Assembly (NCBI GenBank): GCA_964532385.1
Contig: CAZHHW010000004.1
Span: forward strand, 4,758 to 68,757
Source of the DNA: UBA6921 sp964532385
GTDB taxonomy: Bacteria; Pseudomonadota; Gammaproteobacteria; SG8-11
DNA: 64,000 bases
Direction of reading: 5' to 3'
In this document: positions 46,614 through 55,679 of the stretch, in pieces
Layout: each line of letters starts with the position of its first letter
Numbering within the stretch: the first letter of the stretch is position 1
Notes under the pieces: model-generated
Database searches by the model: none
Seen by the model: the letters and a program-made list of their open reading frames with translations, nothing else
Told to the model about the DNA's origin: nothing
Position numbers and translations under genes: made by a program

Positions 46614-47228
46614 ATGTGGATGCACTCCGAAGCACGATTCGTGGGTATCGATGTTGATGTCTCCAAGGCTGAATTGGAGATCGGCCTGCTGCCCGCGGAA
46701 CAATTTTGGACAACGCCCAACGATGAAGTCGGGCGGCAGGAATTAGCGGAACGTTTGCGTGCACTTGAACCGGCGCTGATTGTATTGGAAGCGAGCGGTG
46801 GATATGAAACTCCGGTTGCCATCCATCTGGTTGCGGTCGGATTACCTGTGGCTGTGATCGATCCGGATAAAGTGCGGGCATTTGCGAGCGCGAAAGGTCA
46901 GACCTCACCGTCGGGTCATATCGATGCGCGGGTACTGGCATTATTTGCGCAAACCATCCGGCCCAAAGTGCGTCCGCTCCGAGACCAGCAAAGCAGTGAG
47001 CTCGACGAGCTGTTCAGACGCCGGCGTCAGATCGTTGAGCAGATTATTGTGGAAAAAAAGGGTGACGCCCAAAGTGTAAAACACGCCGGTAAAAATACTC
47101 AGGCCGATACGGCACAGATTCTTCGCCTGGAGCGAAGTCTGGACGAAGTGAATTTCGAACTGAAAACACTTATTCGCCTCCGCCATCGGATGGATGCACG
47201 TTCTCACATGACTGAGTATTGCAGGTAA
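46614..47228 (+). pseudogene. IS110-family transposase fragment
   Basis: 204 codons match only the N-terminal DEDD half of IS110 transposases: ARFVGIDVDVSKAELEIG, IVLEASGGYETPVA and VIDPDKVRAFASAKGQ. The usual K-T-D-x-I-D-A motif reads S-G-H-I-D-A, so one acidic catalytic residue is lost. The C-terminal transposase_20 domain is absent; family members are about 320-340 residues. This is a decayed insertion, marking past rearrangement between the NRPS genes and the cellulase genes. Confidence 0.82.
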
Positions 47229-47731
47229 CTCGTACTATCCTTGTTCGTCCTGTATCAATATTGCTTTGTCGATGAGTATCGGCTGCGGCGCGTTTGTGAG
47301 TCCGCAGTTTGATTTTTTCTGTTTGGAAATTGAAACGCTACACATCGTAAATTTATATTTTATCCCCCTCCCTAAATTGTAAACACAAGACCCCTTATTT
47401 TCTCCCCTCTGCGTCGGTTGTGCGCGTCGCATTACGGCTGTCGTTCCGGTTGCTTTCACAAAGTACTTGTTAAAAGTAATGTAGCTCTATGAAAACCGGC
47501 ATATTAATTGCTGCCTATTGCGGGTGCCTGATTAGTCTACTCACCCAACGATTTTGCTGGGATAAGTAGAAATAATGAACTTAGTAATCTTATCCAGACT
47601 CGTATGTGGTCTAGCGCACCGACAAGAGTGCGCGTGGCGGAGAGGGCGGTAAAAAAATGAGTCCCCCAGGGAATGGGTGCAGCGAAAGCCTTGATGGAGC
47701 GAGGTACTCGAACTCACAGAGAGGTTTTAGC
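47229..47731. other. Long upstream region of the GH5 fusion gene
   Basis: 503 bases without a supported gene. The first 300 are AT-rich. The last 130 are GC-rich and include a hairpin, GCGCAC at 47614-47619 pairing with GTGCGC at 47628-47633, and further G-rich segments. It reads like a structured 5' leader but matches no riboswitch I can recognise. AGAGAGG precedes the ATG at 47732. Confidence 0.5.
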
Positions 47732-50700
47732 ATGAAGAGAAGTTTGATTTGGTTGACGTATCAAGCATTAATAATAATTGTTTTGGGGGGGCTGAGTGTA
47801 AACGCAGCGGCGGCGGGGTACTTTGTCCAGGCCGGGAAAATATACGATGCGAACGGCCAGGAAATCCAAGTCCGCGGTGTAAGTCATTTCGGTTTCAATG
47901 GCACGAGCCTGCAGCCGCAATTTCTGTGGGCGATGGGATGGAAAGAACAAATCGCGCAAATAAAAAATCTCGGCTTTAATGCGATCCGCGTACCGTTTGT
48001 GCCGGACACGCTCTACGACACCACGCCGGTCGATACATTGAGCTATATCGATCCCAAACTCAATCCCGAATTAATCGGCAAAACCTCGCTGCAGGTTCTC
48101 GATTTATGGATGGCCGAAGCAGATCGCCAGGGCATGTACATTCTGCTCGATTTCCATAGCGTTTCGAAACAACGGCAGTACCCCACCTGGTTTTTGTCGA
48201 ACCCGGCGGATTTTAATCTCGTCTATAACAAACAGGCGTATACCGCGGACAACTGGACGCGCGACCTCGCGCTGGTTGCACAGCGTTATGCCAAGCTGAG
48301 TCATTTTTTCGGCATCGATATCTATAACGAGCCCAATGGCCAGGTGCGCTGGAGCAGCGGCGATCCCACTGTTACCAATCCGGCATATTACTGGAAAGGC
48401 GCTGCGGAACGCGCCTCGGCGGCGATCCTGGCGGCGAATCCCAATCTGCTGATTTTCGTGCAAGGCATCTTCGGCAACTTCGACCGGATCGAAAATGCGG
48501 CTATTCCGCTGAACTGGGGTGAAGACTTTCAGCCGCAAGCCTATCAACCGCTGAATATCAGCAGCACCAAACTGGTGTTGACACCGCATACCTATGGGCC
48601 GGACGTGTCCATGAAGTCTACCTTTGGCTCCTCTGCGTTCCCGGGCAATTTAGCCGCGGACTGGGACACTTTGTTTGGCCAGTTCTATCAGAAGCAGGCG
48701 GTGGTGATCGGCGAGTGGGGCGGCAACTACGGGAAGGGGAGCGGTGGATTGCTGGATGTGACCTGGCAAAAAGCGTTTGTGGATTATCTGCTCAGCAAAG
48801 GCATGCGCAACAGTTTCTATTGGTGTTATACCCCGAACAGCAGCGATACCGGGGGCATTCTTGACGACAATCTGGCCGTGCGCCAAGACAAGATGACTTT
48901 ATTGCAAAAGCTGTGGGGAACAACGCCAAGCGTACCGTCACCTACGCCGAGGCCTACTCCCACACCCACACCTACGCCAAGACCGACCGCTACACCTACG
49001 CCGGCACCCACTCCGGCGCCCACACCGGTAGTACAAGGTATTTTTGGCGATGCCATGTCATCCGCTTGGGCGCTGTCGGCCTGGAGCTCGACCGCCACGG
49101 TTCAAGGACAATATGTCAAGTCCGGTACCAGCGCTGTCAGGGTGGATGCCGCCACGTGGGGAGGCATCAGCTTCGACAGCCGCGATGTCAACTGGAAATG
49201 GACCGATCAACCTGCAGGTCTTTACACCCATCTGAGTTTCGATTTGTCCGCGGGATCTACCGTGGGCGCGGCAATGAGCTCACTCGAGGTCGGGCTGGAT
49301 CTGGGTTGGGGCCTGACGGCGAAAATTTCCAAATACGTAACAGCGTTCGCACCCGGTGTCTGGTATCACGTTGAAATTCCGCTTTCGGTCATGAATCCAA
49401 AAGCGGTCGCATTTCGAAAAATCGTATTTCAGAACAACAGTACGTCGAACTTGACTTTTTATGTCGATAAAGTCGAGCTCGTGAACCGGAATGCTTCACC
49501 GGTCCCGGTACCTGCACCGACTCCGGTCACGACGCCTGTGCCAACGCCGGTAACCACGCCGGTCCCGACCCCTGTGCCTCCGGCAACGGGCGGTACGCCG
49601 TTGGCAAGCTGCGCGGGCATCATGCCGTTGGGCGATTCCATCACCCTGGGTGTGAACGGCGGATACCGCAATAATTTGTATACCGGCTTACTGCAAAATA
49701 ATTGCGGCGTCAGTTATGTCGGTACGCAATTCGACCAATACACGCGCGTTGCGGATAAAGATCACGAGGGTCATCCGGGATTCAATATCGAAAACTTTTC
49801 AGGAAGTGTCAATACCTGGACGGCGGCAACCCAACCCAACATTATCCTGCTGCTAGCAGGGACCAACGACACCGCATGGTGGTCGGCCAAGAGCGCGGAC
49901 CAGATCGGCACGGAACACAACGCTTTAATCGACCAGATCAAGCTGGCGCGGCCCCAGGCCTGGATCTTCGTCGCGTCGATTCCGCCGCAATCGTCCGCGC
50001 TCATCCAGCCTAACAATATTGATCGCGCGGTGCTGACACAGCAGTTCAATGCGGTGATTCGCAAAAATGTGGAAGCGCGGGCGGCCGCAGGTCAGCGCGT
50101 ACGTTTCGTCGACGTGAACTCGGTTTTGACCACGGCGGATTTATACGACGGTATTCATCCCACCGAAGCCGCGCACGCCAAAGTGGCGCAAAAATTTCTG
50201 GAAAGCATCCGCGCCGCGCTCGCTTCGCCGTCAACAACCCCGGTGCCGACCGCCCCGCCCACCGTCGTGTACAAGCAGCAGAGCATCCAAAGTTTTTCAC
50301 CGGCCTCCGGTCCAGCGGGTACGCTTGTGACTCTCAGCGGCAGCGGGTTTACCGGTTCGAATCTGGCGTGGGTGGGTGCGGCCCGCAATGCGGCGCTCAA
50401 GATTATCAGTGATACTCAAGCGCAAATAACCATTCCGGTGGATGCGACCACGGGCGCGATTGGCATTTTCAATCCGTCTTATGCCGCATTCTCGCCATCA
50501 TCGTTTACCGTGACCAGTACCCCGGCGGTGGTTTACGTCCAACCCGGCATCGCGGATTTTTCACCTAAGGCTGGCCCGGTGGGAACCGTGGTCACAGTCA
50601 CGGGCAGCGGGTTTACGGGCTCGAATCTGGCATGGGTGGGGGCAGCGCACAACGGCGCGGTGAGAGTCATCAGCGACACGCAAGTGCAGGTGACCATACC

Positions 50701-50782
50701 GGCGGGAGCCACGACCGGTGCAATCGGAATCTTCAATCCAGTCTATGTCGCATTCACGGCAAGCGCTTTTACAGTGCAGTAA
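47732..50782 (+). CDS. Secreted four-part enzyme: GH5 cellulase, CBM-like, SGNH esterase, two TIG repeats
   Basis: 1016 residues. Signal peptide 1-28; GH5 domain ~29-396 with acid/base Glu200 in DIYNEPNG and nucleophile Glu328 in VVIGEWGG; Pro/Thr linker ~400-434; a beta-rich carbohydrate-binding-like domain ~436-588; second Pro/Thr linker; SGNH domain ~618-845 (GDSITLG, LAGTNDT, DGIHP); then two IPT/TIG-like repeats of about 85 residues to the end. Probably cuts beta-glucan while its esterase removes acyl groups. The GH5 and SGNH parts each have a separate paralog next door. Possible endogenous roles are polysaccharide trimming or plant-polymer use. Confidence 0.88.
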   Translation: MKRSLIWLTYQALIIIVLGGLSVNAAAAGYFVQAGKIYDANGQEIQVRGVSHFGFNGTSLQPQFLWAMGWKEQIAQIKNLGFNAIRVPFVPDTLYDTTPVDTLSYIDPKLNPELIGKTSLQVLDLWMAEADRQGMYILLDFHSVSKQRQYPTWFLSNPADFNLVYNKQAYTADNWTRDLALVAQRYAKLSHFFGIDIYNEPNGQVRWSSGDPTVTNPAYYWKGAAERASAAILAANPNLLIFVQGIFGNFDRIENAAIPLNWGEDFQPQAYQPLNISSTKLVLTPHTYGPDVSMKSTFGSSAFPGNLAADWDTLFGQFYQKQAVVIGEWGGNYGKGSGGLLDVTWQKAFVDYLLSKGMRNSFYWCYTPNSSDTGGILDDNLAVRQDKMTLLQKLWGTTPSVPSPTPRPTPTPTPTPRPTATPTPAPTPAPTPVVQGIFGDAMSSAWALSAWSSTATVQGQYVKSGTSAVRVDAATWGGISFDSRDVNWKWTDQPAGLYTHLSFDLSAGSTVGAAMSSLEVGLDLGWGLTAKISKYVTAFAPGVWYHVEIPLSVMNPKAVAFRKIVFQNNSTSNLTFYVDKVELVNRNASPVPVPAPTPVTTPVPTPVTTPVPTPVPPATGGTPLASCAGIMPLGDSITLGVNGGYRNNLYTGLLQNNCGVSYVGTQFDQYTRVADKDHEGHPGFNIENFSGSVNTWTAATQPNIILLLAGTNDTAWWSAKSADQIGTEHNALIDQIKLARPQAWIFVASIPPQSSALIQPNNIDRAVLTQQFNAVIRKNVEARAAAGQRVRFVDVNSVLTTADLYDGIHPTEAAHAKVAQKFLESIRAALASPSTTPVPTAPPTVVYKQQSIQSFSPASGPAGTLVTLSGSGFTGSNLAWVGAARNAALKIISDTQAQITIPVDATTGAIGIFNPSYAAFSPSSFTVTSTPAVVYVQPGIADFSPKAGPVGTVVTVTGSGFTGSNLAWVGAAHNGAVRVISDTQVQVTIPAGATTGAIGIFNPVYVAFTASAFTVQ
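48936..49030 (+). repeat. Pro/Thr-coding low-complexity repeat
   Basis: Tandem ACN-CCN codons encode the first linker of the fusion enzyme. Not a CRISPR or transposon; prone to length change by slippage. Confidence 0.8.
49500..49590 (+). repeat. Pro/Thr/Val-coding low-complexity repeat
   Basis: Repeats of CCGGTxxCGACGCC-type units encode the second linker, between the CBM-like and SGNH domains. Confidence 0.75.
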
Positions 50783-50954
50783 AGAGCCTTGTCTCGACTT
50801 ATAAACTTCATGTTTTTTGGGCGTGCGGATCAGGACTTTCCCGGCGAAGGAATGTCCATCTGCACTTTGTTAAGCACGATGCAGTTAACACCGGTGCCAA
50901 TGGGATTGCTCCAGGAGCCAATCAAAACAGCCGGTAAAATTGTTGGAGAACTCA

Positions 50955-52313
50955 ATGATCATTAACAAAAGCTTCATTTCGCAAGCAGTTCAGGCTCTCG
51001 CGGTATTTGTTAAGTCCTGCCGCCTTACGGCGCGGCCGGCATTTTTAGGCGGTTTATTGACGTGTGCATTGACCGCCTGTGTGGGTGGGGGCGGCGGCGC
51101 CGCCAATGACACCGGCAATTCCTCCGCGGGCAACGGCAATCCGAATATGCCGAACCCGACAGAAGGTATTGGCAGTGGGAGCGGCACTGGAACGGGCACG
51201 GCTTCCGGTTACTACGCTCGCGCAGGAAAAATTTACGCTGCGAACGGTCAGGAAATCCAGATTCGCGGTGTCAGTCATTTTGGCTTCAATTCAAAGAGCC
51301 TGCAGCCCCAATACCTGTGGTCCATGGGCTGGAAAGAACAAATCGCGCAAATTAAAAGCCTGGGCTTTAATGCGATTCGCCTGCCCTTTGCTCCGGATGT
51401 GATTTACAACAAAACTCCGGTGGATGAGTTGAGCTACGTCAGTGCCAAACTCAATCCGGAACTGATCGGCAAGACTCCGTTACAGGTTCTCGATCTGTGG
51501 ATGGCCGAGGCGGATCGGCAGGGTATTTACATTTTGCTGGATTTTTATAGCGTATCTAAAGAAGTGCATTATCCGACGTGGTTCGTGTCGGACGAGCGCG
51601 ATTTCTATCTGACCTATAACAAGCAGGCTTACACCGCGGAAAACTGGACCCAGGATCTCGCGTTTCTGGCCAAACAATATGCCGATTTACCGCATTTTCT
51701 GGGCATGGATATTTATAACGAACCCCATGGCTCGGTGCGTTGGGATGCGGGCGACCCCAGCGTTACAAATCCGGACATGTACTGGAAACCCGCGGCGGAG
51801 CATGCGGCGGCGGCCATCCTCGCGGTCAATCCCAATCTGTTGATCTTTGTCGAGGGCATCACCGCCAACTTTGACGGTGTTGAGAAATCGAACATCCCCA
51901 CCAATTGGGGCGAGGATTTTCAGCCGCAGGCGTACCAGCCCCTCAATATCGCGAATGAGAAACTGGTGCTGAGTCCGCACACCTATGGTCCGGATGTTTC
52001 GATGAAATCGTCATTCAATGCAGCCACCTTCCCACACAATTTAGCGTCGGACTGGGAGACTCTGTTTGGCCAGTTTTCCGGCAAACATACCATCGTTGTG
52101 GGTGAGTGGGGAGGCAAGTATGGGCAGGGCGTAGGCGGACAGATGGATGTCGACTGGCAGAACAGTTTGGTGGAGTATCTGGTGGGCAAAGATCTTCGCA
52201 ACAGTTTTTACTGGTGCTACACACCGGACAGCTCCGACAGCGGCGGCATCCTTGACGACAACTTGAACGTGCGCCAAGACAAAATGGAGCTGTTGAAGAA
52301 ATTGTGGGGGTAG
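50955..52313 (+). CDS. GH5-family cellulase-like lipoprotein
   Basis: 452 residues from ATG at 50955, with GGAG eight bases upstream. Signal and lipobox end LTAC (Cys42), followed by GGGGG and an Asn/Gly/Ser linker. The GH5 domain (~85-452) is closely related along its whole length to the GH5 domain of the preceding gene, with GMDIYNEPHG and VVGEWGGKYG carrying the two catalytic glutamates. It lacks the CBM, SGNH and TIG parts. It is probably surface-bound where its paralog is secreted. Confidence 0.88.
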   Translation: MIINKSFISQAVQALAVFVKSCRLTARPAFLGGLLTCALTACVGGGGGAANDTGNSSAGNGNPNMPNPTEGIGSGSGTGTGTASGYYARAGKIYAANGQEIQIRGVSHFGFNSKSLQPQYLWSMGWKEQIAQIKSLGFNAIRLPFAPDVIYNKTPVDELSYVSAKLNPELIGKTPLQVLDLWMAEADRQGIYILLDFYSVSKEVHYPTWFVSDERDFYLTYNKQAYTAENWTQDLAFLAKQYADLPHFLGMDIYNEPHGSVRWDAGDPSVTNPDMYWKPAAEHAAAAILAVNPNLLIFVEGITANFDGVEKSNIPTNWGEDFQPQAYQPLNIANEKLVLSPHTYGPDVSMKSSFNAATFPHNLASDWETLFGQFSGKHTIVVGEWGGKYGQGVGGQMDVDWQNSLVEYLVGKDLRNSFYWCYTPDSSDSGGILDDNLNVRQDKMELLKKLWG

Positions 52314-52355
52314 TCTTCCCGGTGTTAATGAATACATAGGGAACCTCAGTGTCAC

Positions 52356-52387
52356 CGAACGGCGCAAAAAATGCGCCGTTCGATTTT
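52356..52387. terminator. Rho-independent terminator
   Basis: Stem CGAACGGCGCA / TGCGCCGTTCG of 11 pairs with an AAAAA loop, followed by ATTTT. It ends the GH5 lipoprotein gene and, in reverse, could serve the convergent SGNH gene. Confidence 0.85.
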
Positions 52388-52491
52388 AGTTCCTGTCTAC
52401 CGCCGCCGCGCATTGCGCCCGCGGCATGAACCAAAATGAATCGAAGTATCCGTTTTCGACAAAAACTTCCGCCTGCAGTATCCAAGTTAAT

Positions 52492-53400
52492 TTATTGTCT
52501 CACGATGCGAAGCGGTAATTTTCCGGCGCGTGTGCGTGATGATGTCGTCATGATCCCCAGCGCAGCGCGTATCTCGTCCAGAAATTTCTGTGCGACCTTT
52601 GCATGCGCTTCTTCGGTCGGATGGATGCCGTCGTATAAATCCGCCGTCGTCAATACGGAATAAACGTCAACAAAGCGCACATGCTGATAGAGCGGCCTGG
52701 ACGCGACATTTTCTCGTATGACGGCATTGAATTGTCTGGCAAGCACTGCCCGGTCAATGTTATTGGGTTGAATGATTTCTGAAGTTTGCGGAGGTATGGA
52801 CGCGACGAAAATCCAGGCATCCGGACGATCCTGTTTGAGCTGATCGACTAGTGCATTGTGGCGAGCGCCAATTTCATCCGCGTTTTTAACCGTCCACCAT
52901 GCGGTATCGTTAGTGCCGATCATCAGGAGGATAATGTTGGGCTGGGTGGACGCGATCCAGGCGTCGACATGACTTGCGATATTGTCGATCGTGTACAGCG
53001 GGTGGCCTTCATGCGCCTTATCGGGAACCCGTGTGTTCGGGTCGATCAATGTACCCGCGTAACTCACGCCGCAATTATTTTGTTGCAAACCCGTATAGAG
53101 ATTATTGCGGTATCCGCCATTCACACCGAGTGTAATTGAATCACCCAGCGGCATGATGCCGGCGCAGTTAGAAAGCTGCGTGATGCCTGGTTGATCGCTG
53201 TTATTGTCTGACCCATTTCCATTTCCGGTCCCGGACCCGTTACCAGTTCCATCTCCACTCCCAGCTCCATCTTCAGAAGCTCCGTTATCCGTCCTGCCTC
53301 CGGGGCCACAGGCGCCAAGTGTAAATAATAAAACGATGATGCCGGTGAATTGCACAAAACCAGATAACCACGAGGTGAGGTGTCCCAGCCCAGTGTTCAT
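52492..53400 (-). CDS. SGNH-family lipoprotein esterase
   Basis: 302 residues. Signal and lipobox end TLGAC; a Gly/Ser/Asn/Asp linker follows. The SGNH blocks are IMPLGDSITLGVNGGYRNNLY, LMIGTNDTAWW and DLYDGIHPTEEAHAKVAQKF. The domain is closely related to the SGNH domain of the GH5 fusion enzyme. With the GH5 lipoprotein it forms a split version of that fusion, in convergent orientation. Probably an acyl- or acetyl-xylan-type esterase; the substrate cannot be read. Confidence 0.87.
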   Translation of the reverse strand: MNTGLGHLTSWLSGFVQFTGIIVLLFTLGACGPGGRTDNGASEDGAGSGDGTGNGSGTGNGNGSDNNSDQPGITQLSNCAGIMPLGDSITLGVNGGYRNNLYTGLQQNNCGVSYAGTLIDPNTRVPDKAHEGHPLYTIDNIASHVDAWIASTQPNIILLMIGTNDTAWWTVKNADEIGARHNALVDQLKQDRPDAWIFVASIPPQTSEIIQPNNIDRAVLARQFNAVIRENVASRPLYQHVRFVDVYSVLTTADLYDGIHPTEEAHAKVAQKFLDEIRAALGIMTTSSRTRAGKLPLRIVRQ

Positions 53401-53707
53401 AAGACCGGCTCTACTGCGGTTGTTGATATCCTACACACGGGTAATGCCTTGGCGCCGCTTAACCCTGAGGCGCAGCACATGACAGTCATTTTCATAAAAT
53501 TCACTTTTCACCTTGGCTTGCTTTTACTGGTATGTGCGCGGAATCAAACGCCATTAGTGGATGTGAGACTGTCTACAATTAAGATAATGATGAGCTCAGG
53601 AACTTTTCATGTCTGTACGTTAGCCAACCTGAGCCTTCATTGCTTCGGTCTGAAATGTATTGCCGGCGGCCGATCCACGGCCGCCGGCTGCATTTCTGGT
53701 TGTTTCG
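53401..53707. other. Intergenic region upstream of the second SGNH gene
   Basis: 307 bases. It holds the promoter side of the SGNH gene and, at 53662-53688, the terminator of the ELWxxDGT gene. GTCTGTACGTT at 53611-53621 is a near match to the recurrent motif, 211 bases before the SGNH start. No gene supported. Confidence 0.5.
53662..53688 (-). terminator. Strong hairpin after the ELWxxDGT gene
   Basis: Stem GCCGGCGGCCG / CGGCCGCCGGC with a five-base loop, 20 bases past the stop of the minus-strand gene. No long T run follows, so it may be a transcript-stabilising hairpin instead. Confidence 0.65.
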
Positions 53708-55474
53708 TTAAGAAGAAAAGGTTTTAACGCGCACGGTCCCATCATCTGTGCCGTCGGTTGTCCATAGCTCCACCACGCGTACACCGTCAAGTATGTAAAA
53801 ATAAAGTTTGGAATCGAGGACGAAGAAGTATCCAAACGAGGAACGTCCGTTAGGATTAATATCTTTGACCAAGCTCGTGCCCGCCTCGGTGCCATCGGTT
53901 TTCCAAAGCTCTGTACCGTGCACGCCGTCATCGGCTGTGAAATAAAGCGTGTCGTTGAATACAGTGATTTGCGTAGGATCACCGGACCCCTCGCCGTTAT
54001 TAATGTCCTTAACCATAACCGTGCCGTTGGCTGTGCCGTCGGTTTTCCAAAGCTCGATGCCATGCACGCCGTCGTCGTCATTGAAATACAGCGCGCCTTT
54101 GTATTCGGTGAAACCACCAAAACTGGTCGGGGCCGATCCGCCGCTGGTTTTAGCATTGATGTCTTTTACCAGCACCGTGCCGGAGGAGGTGCCGTCTGTT
54201 TTCCAGAGTTCATAGCCATGCTCACCGTCATCGGCTTGAAAATACAACACGCCATTAAAAACCTTGAAGTCTAAAGGAGGCGAGCTGAAATCTGCCGGAG
54301 GGGCATTCCACCAAGCTGCGGGAGTAATGTCCTTCACGAGCACTGTTCCAGCCTCGGTACCATCGGTTTTCCAGAGTTCATAACCGGTGATGCCATCATT
54401 GGCGATGAAATAAAGCGCATCATTGAAGGCAATAAAACTGCGCGGCAAGGATTCCGCCCCGGGAGTGGTATTGATGTCCTTGACCAGCACGGTCCCCGCT
54501 TCGGTACCATCGGTTTTCCAAAGTTCAACACCGTGCACGCCATCATCCGCTACAAAATAATAAGCACCATTGAATTCAGTGAAGCCGCCAGAATTCGAAC
54601 TTCCTCCCGCGCTCGCATTGATATCTTTCACCAGTACCGTTCCCACGTCCGTGCCGTCGGTTTTCCAGAGCTCGTTACCGTGCATGCCGTCATTGGCAGT
54701 GAAATAAAGTGCGTTGTTGAACTTGATAAAATAAGTGGGACTGGAGGTTGCTTCAGCCGTTGCGGTATTAATGTCTTTCAGCATCACCGTGCCGGTTTCT
54801 GTACCGTCGGTTTTCCAGAGTTCACTGCCGTGCACGCCGTCGTCCGCTCTGAAATACAGCGCACCATTAAACACGGTGAATTGATCAGGCCCGAATGTCG
54901 CTCCCGTCATGGGATCAAACAGCGGTTCGGTTGCGGGATTAATATCTTTCAGCAGCACGGTGCCTTCGGCAGTTCCATCCGTTTTCCACAGTTCACTGCC
55001 GTGCACGCCATCGTTGGCTCTGAAATAAGCGGCACCATTGAAGGCAGTAAACCAGGAACCGAGAAAAATTTCGGCGGGTGTGACATTAATGTCCTTGACC
55101 AATACTGTACCGCCGGGGGTGCCATCGGTTTTCCATAGCGCCGCGCCGTTGGCGCCATCGTTTGCCGAGAAAAACTTGATCGCCGCACCGTTGCCTAAGT
55201 CGATGCTGCTGCTGCCATTGTCTGTACCGCTTCCATTGACCGATCCGCTGCCACTGCTGCCATTATCTGATCCGTTTGATCCGCCGTTGCCTCCCGTCGA
55301 TCCGCCATCGCTGCCACCACTATTCGAAGCGCTGCCGCTGTCGCTCGTGGCTGGTGTATTTCCGCCACCGCCGCCCGAGTTACAAGCGCCTAGTGTTAAC
55401 AAAATAGCCGTCACGCAAGAAATAAACGTGAATTTGCATATATTGTTGGAGGAGAAGGTTTCAATTTTTCGCAT
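53708..55474 (-). CDS. ELWxxDGT-repeat lipoprotein, ten repeats
   Basis: 588 residues. Lipobox TLGAC followed by NSGGGGG and a Gly/Ser/Asn linker to about residue 95. The rest is ten repeats of about 45-50 residues, each with a (F/Y)F-x-A-D-D-G-x-x-G-x-E-L-W-K-T-D-G-T core and a V-L-V-K-D-I-N strand; the first reads ALWKTDGT and the last ELWTTDGT. The repeats are propeller-like and typical of exported ELWxxDGT proteins of unknown function. GAGGAAA precedes the ATG. Paralog of the next gene. Confidence 0.88.
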   Translation of the reverse strand: MRKIETFSSNNICKFTFISCVTAILLTLGACNSGGGGGNTPATSDSGSASNSGGSDGGSTGGNGGSNGSDNGSSGSGSVNGSGTDNGSSSIDLGNGAAIKFFSANDGANGAALWKTDGTPGGTVLVKDINVTPAEIFLGSWFTAFNGAAYFRANDGVHGSELWKTDGTAEGTVLLKDINPATEPLFDPMTGATFGPDQFTVFNGALYFRADDGVHGSELWKTDGTETGTVMLKDINTATAEATSSPTYFIKFNNALYFTANDGMHGNELWKTDGTDVGTVLVKDINASAGGSSNSGGFTEFNGAYYFVADDGVHGVELWKTDGTEAGTVLVKDINTTPGAESLPRSFIAFNDALYFIANDGITGYELWKTDGTEAGTVLVKDITPAAWWNAPPADFSSPPLDFKVFNGVLYFQADDGEHGYELWKTDGTSSGTVLVKDINAKTSGGSAPTSFGGFTEYKGALYFNDDDGVHGIELWKTDGTANGTVMVKDINNGEGSGDPTQITVFNDTLYFTADDGVHGTELWKTDGTEAGTSLVKDINPNGRSSFGYFFVLDSKLYFYILDGVRVVELWTTDGTDDGTVRVKTFSS

Positions 55475-55577
55475 ACAAGGTTTCCTCGGAGTGAATAATT
55501 CAGGGGAATCTATGGGCTAAAACAAGAAACAAGCAGAATTTTGTAGCGGTAAGGAATAATGAGCTTTTGTTTCGAAG

Positions 55578-55588
55578 GGGTCTGTTCG
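55578..55588 (-). promoter_or_regulatory. Recurrent motif GGGTCTGTTCG, upstream of ELWxxDGT gene 1
   Basis: 104 bases before the ATG at 55474. Surrounding bases resemble those at 57390, so this pair may simply have been copied with the genes. Confidence 0.45.
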
Positions 55589-55679
55589 ATGGCGAACCGG
55601 GAGGAATCAGATCTTCGAATCCAATGGTTATCAGAATGGAATCTCTGCCCGGACTTAAGTGCACACTGCAGTGCCAGGA

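Noticed and set aside
47594..47731. c-di-GMP (GEMM) riboswitch upstream of the GH5 fusion gene
   Set aside because: I compared it with the known conserved core and could not match the paired segments; kept only as an unassigned leader.
48936..49590. Short tandem repeats as possible CRISPR or satellite
   Set aside because: They encode Pro/Thr linkers in frame in a secreted enzyme.
53380..53727. 115-codon plus-strand frame between lipoprotein genes
   Set aside because: It crosses a terminator hairpin and two gene ends, with no motif or ribosome site.
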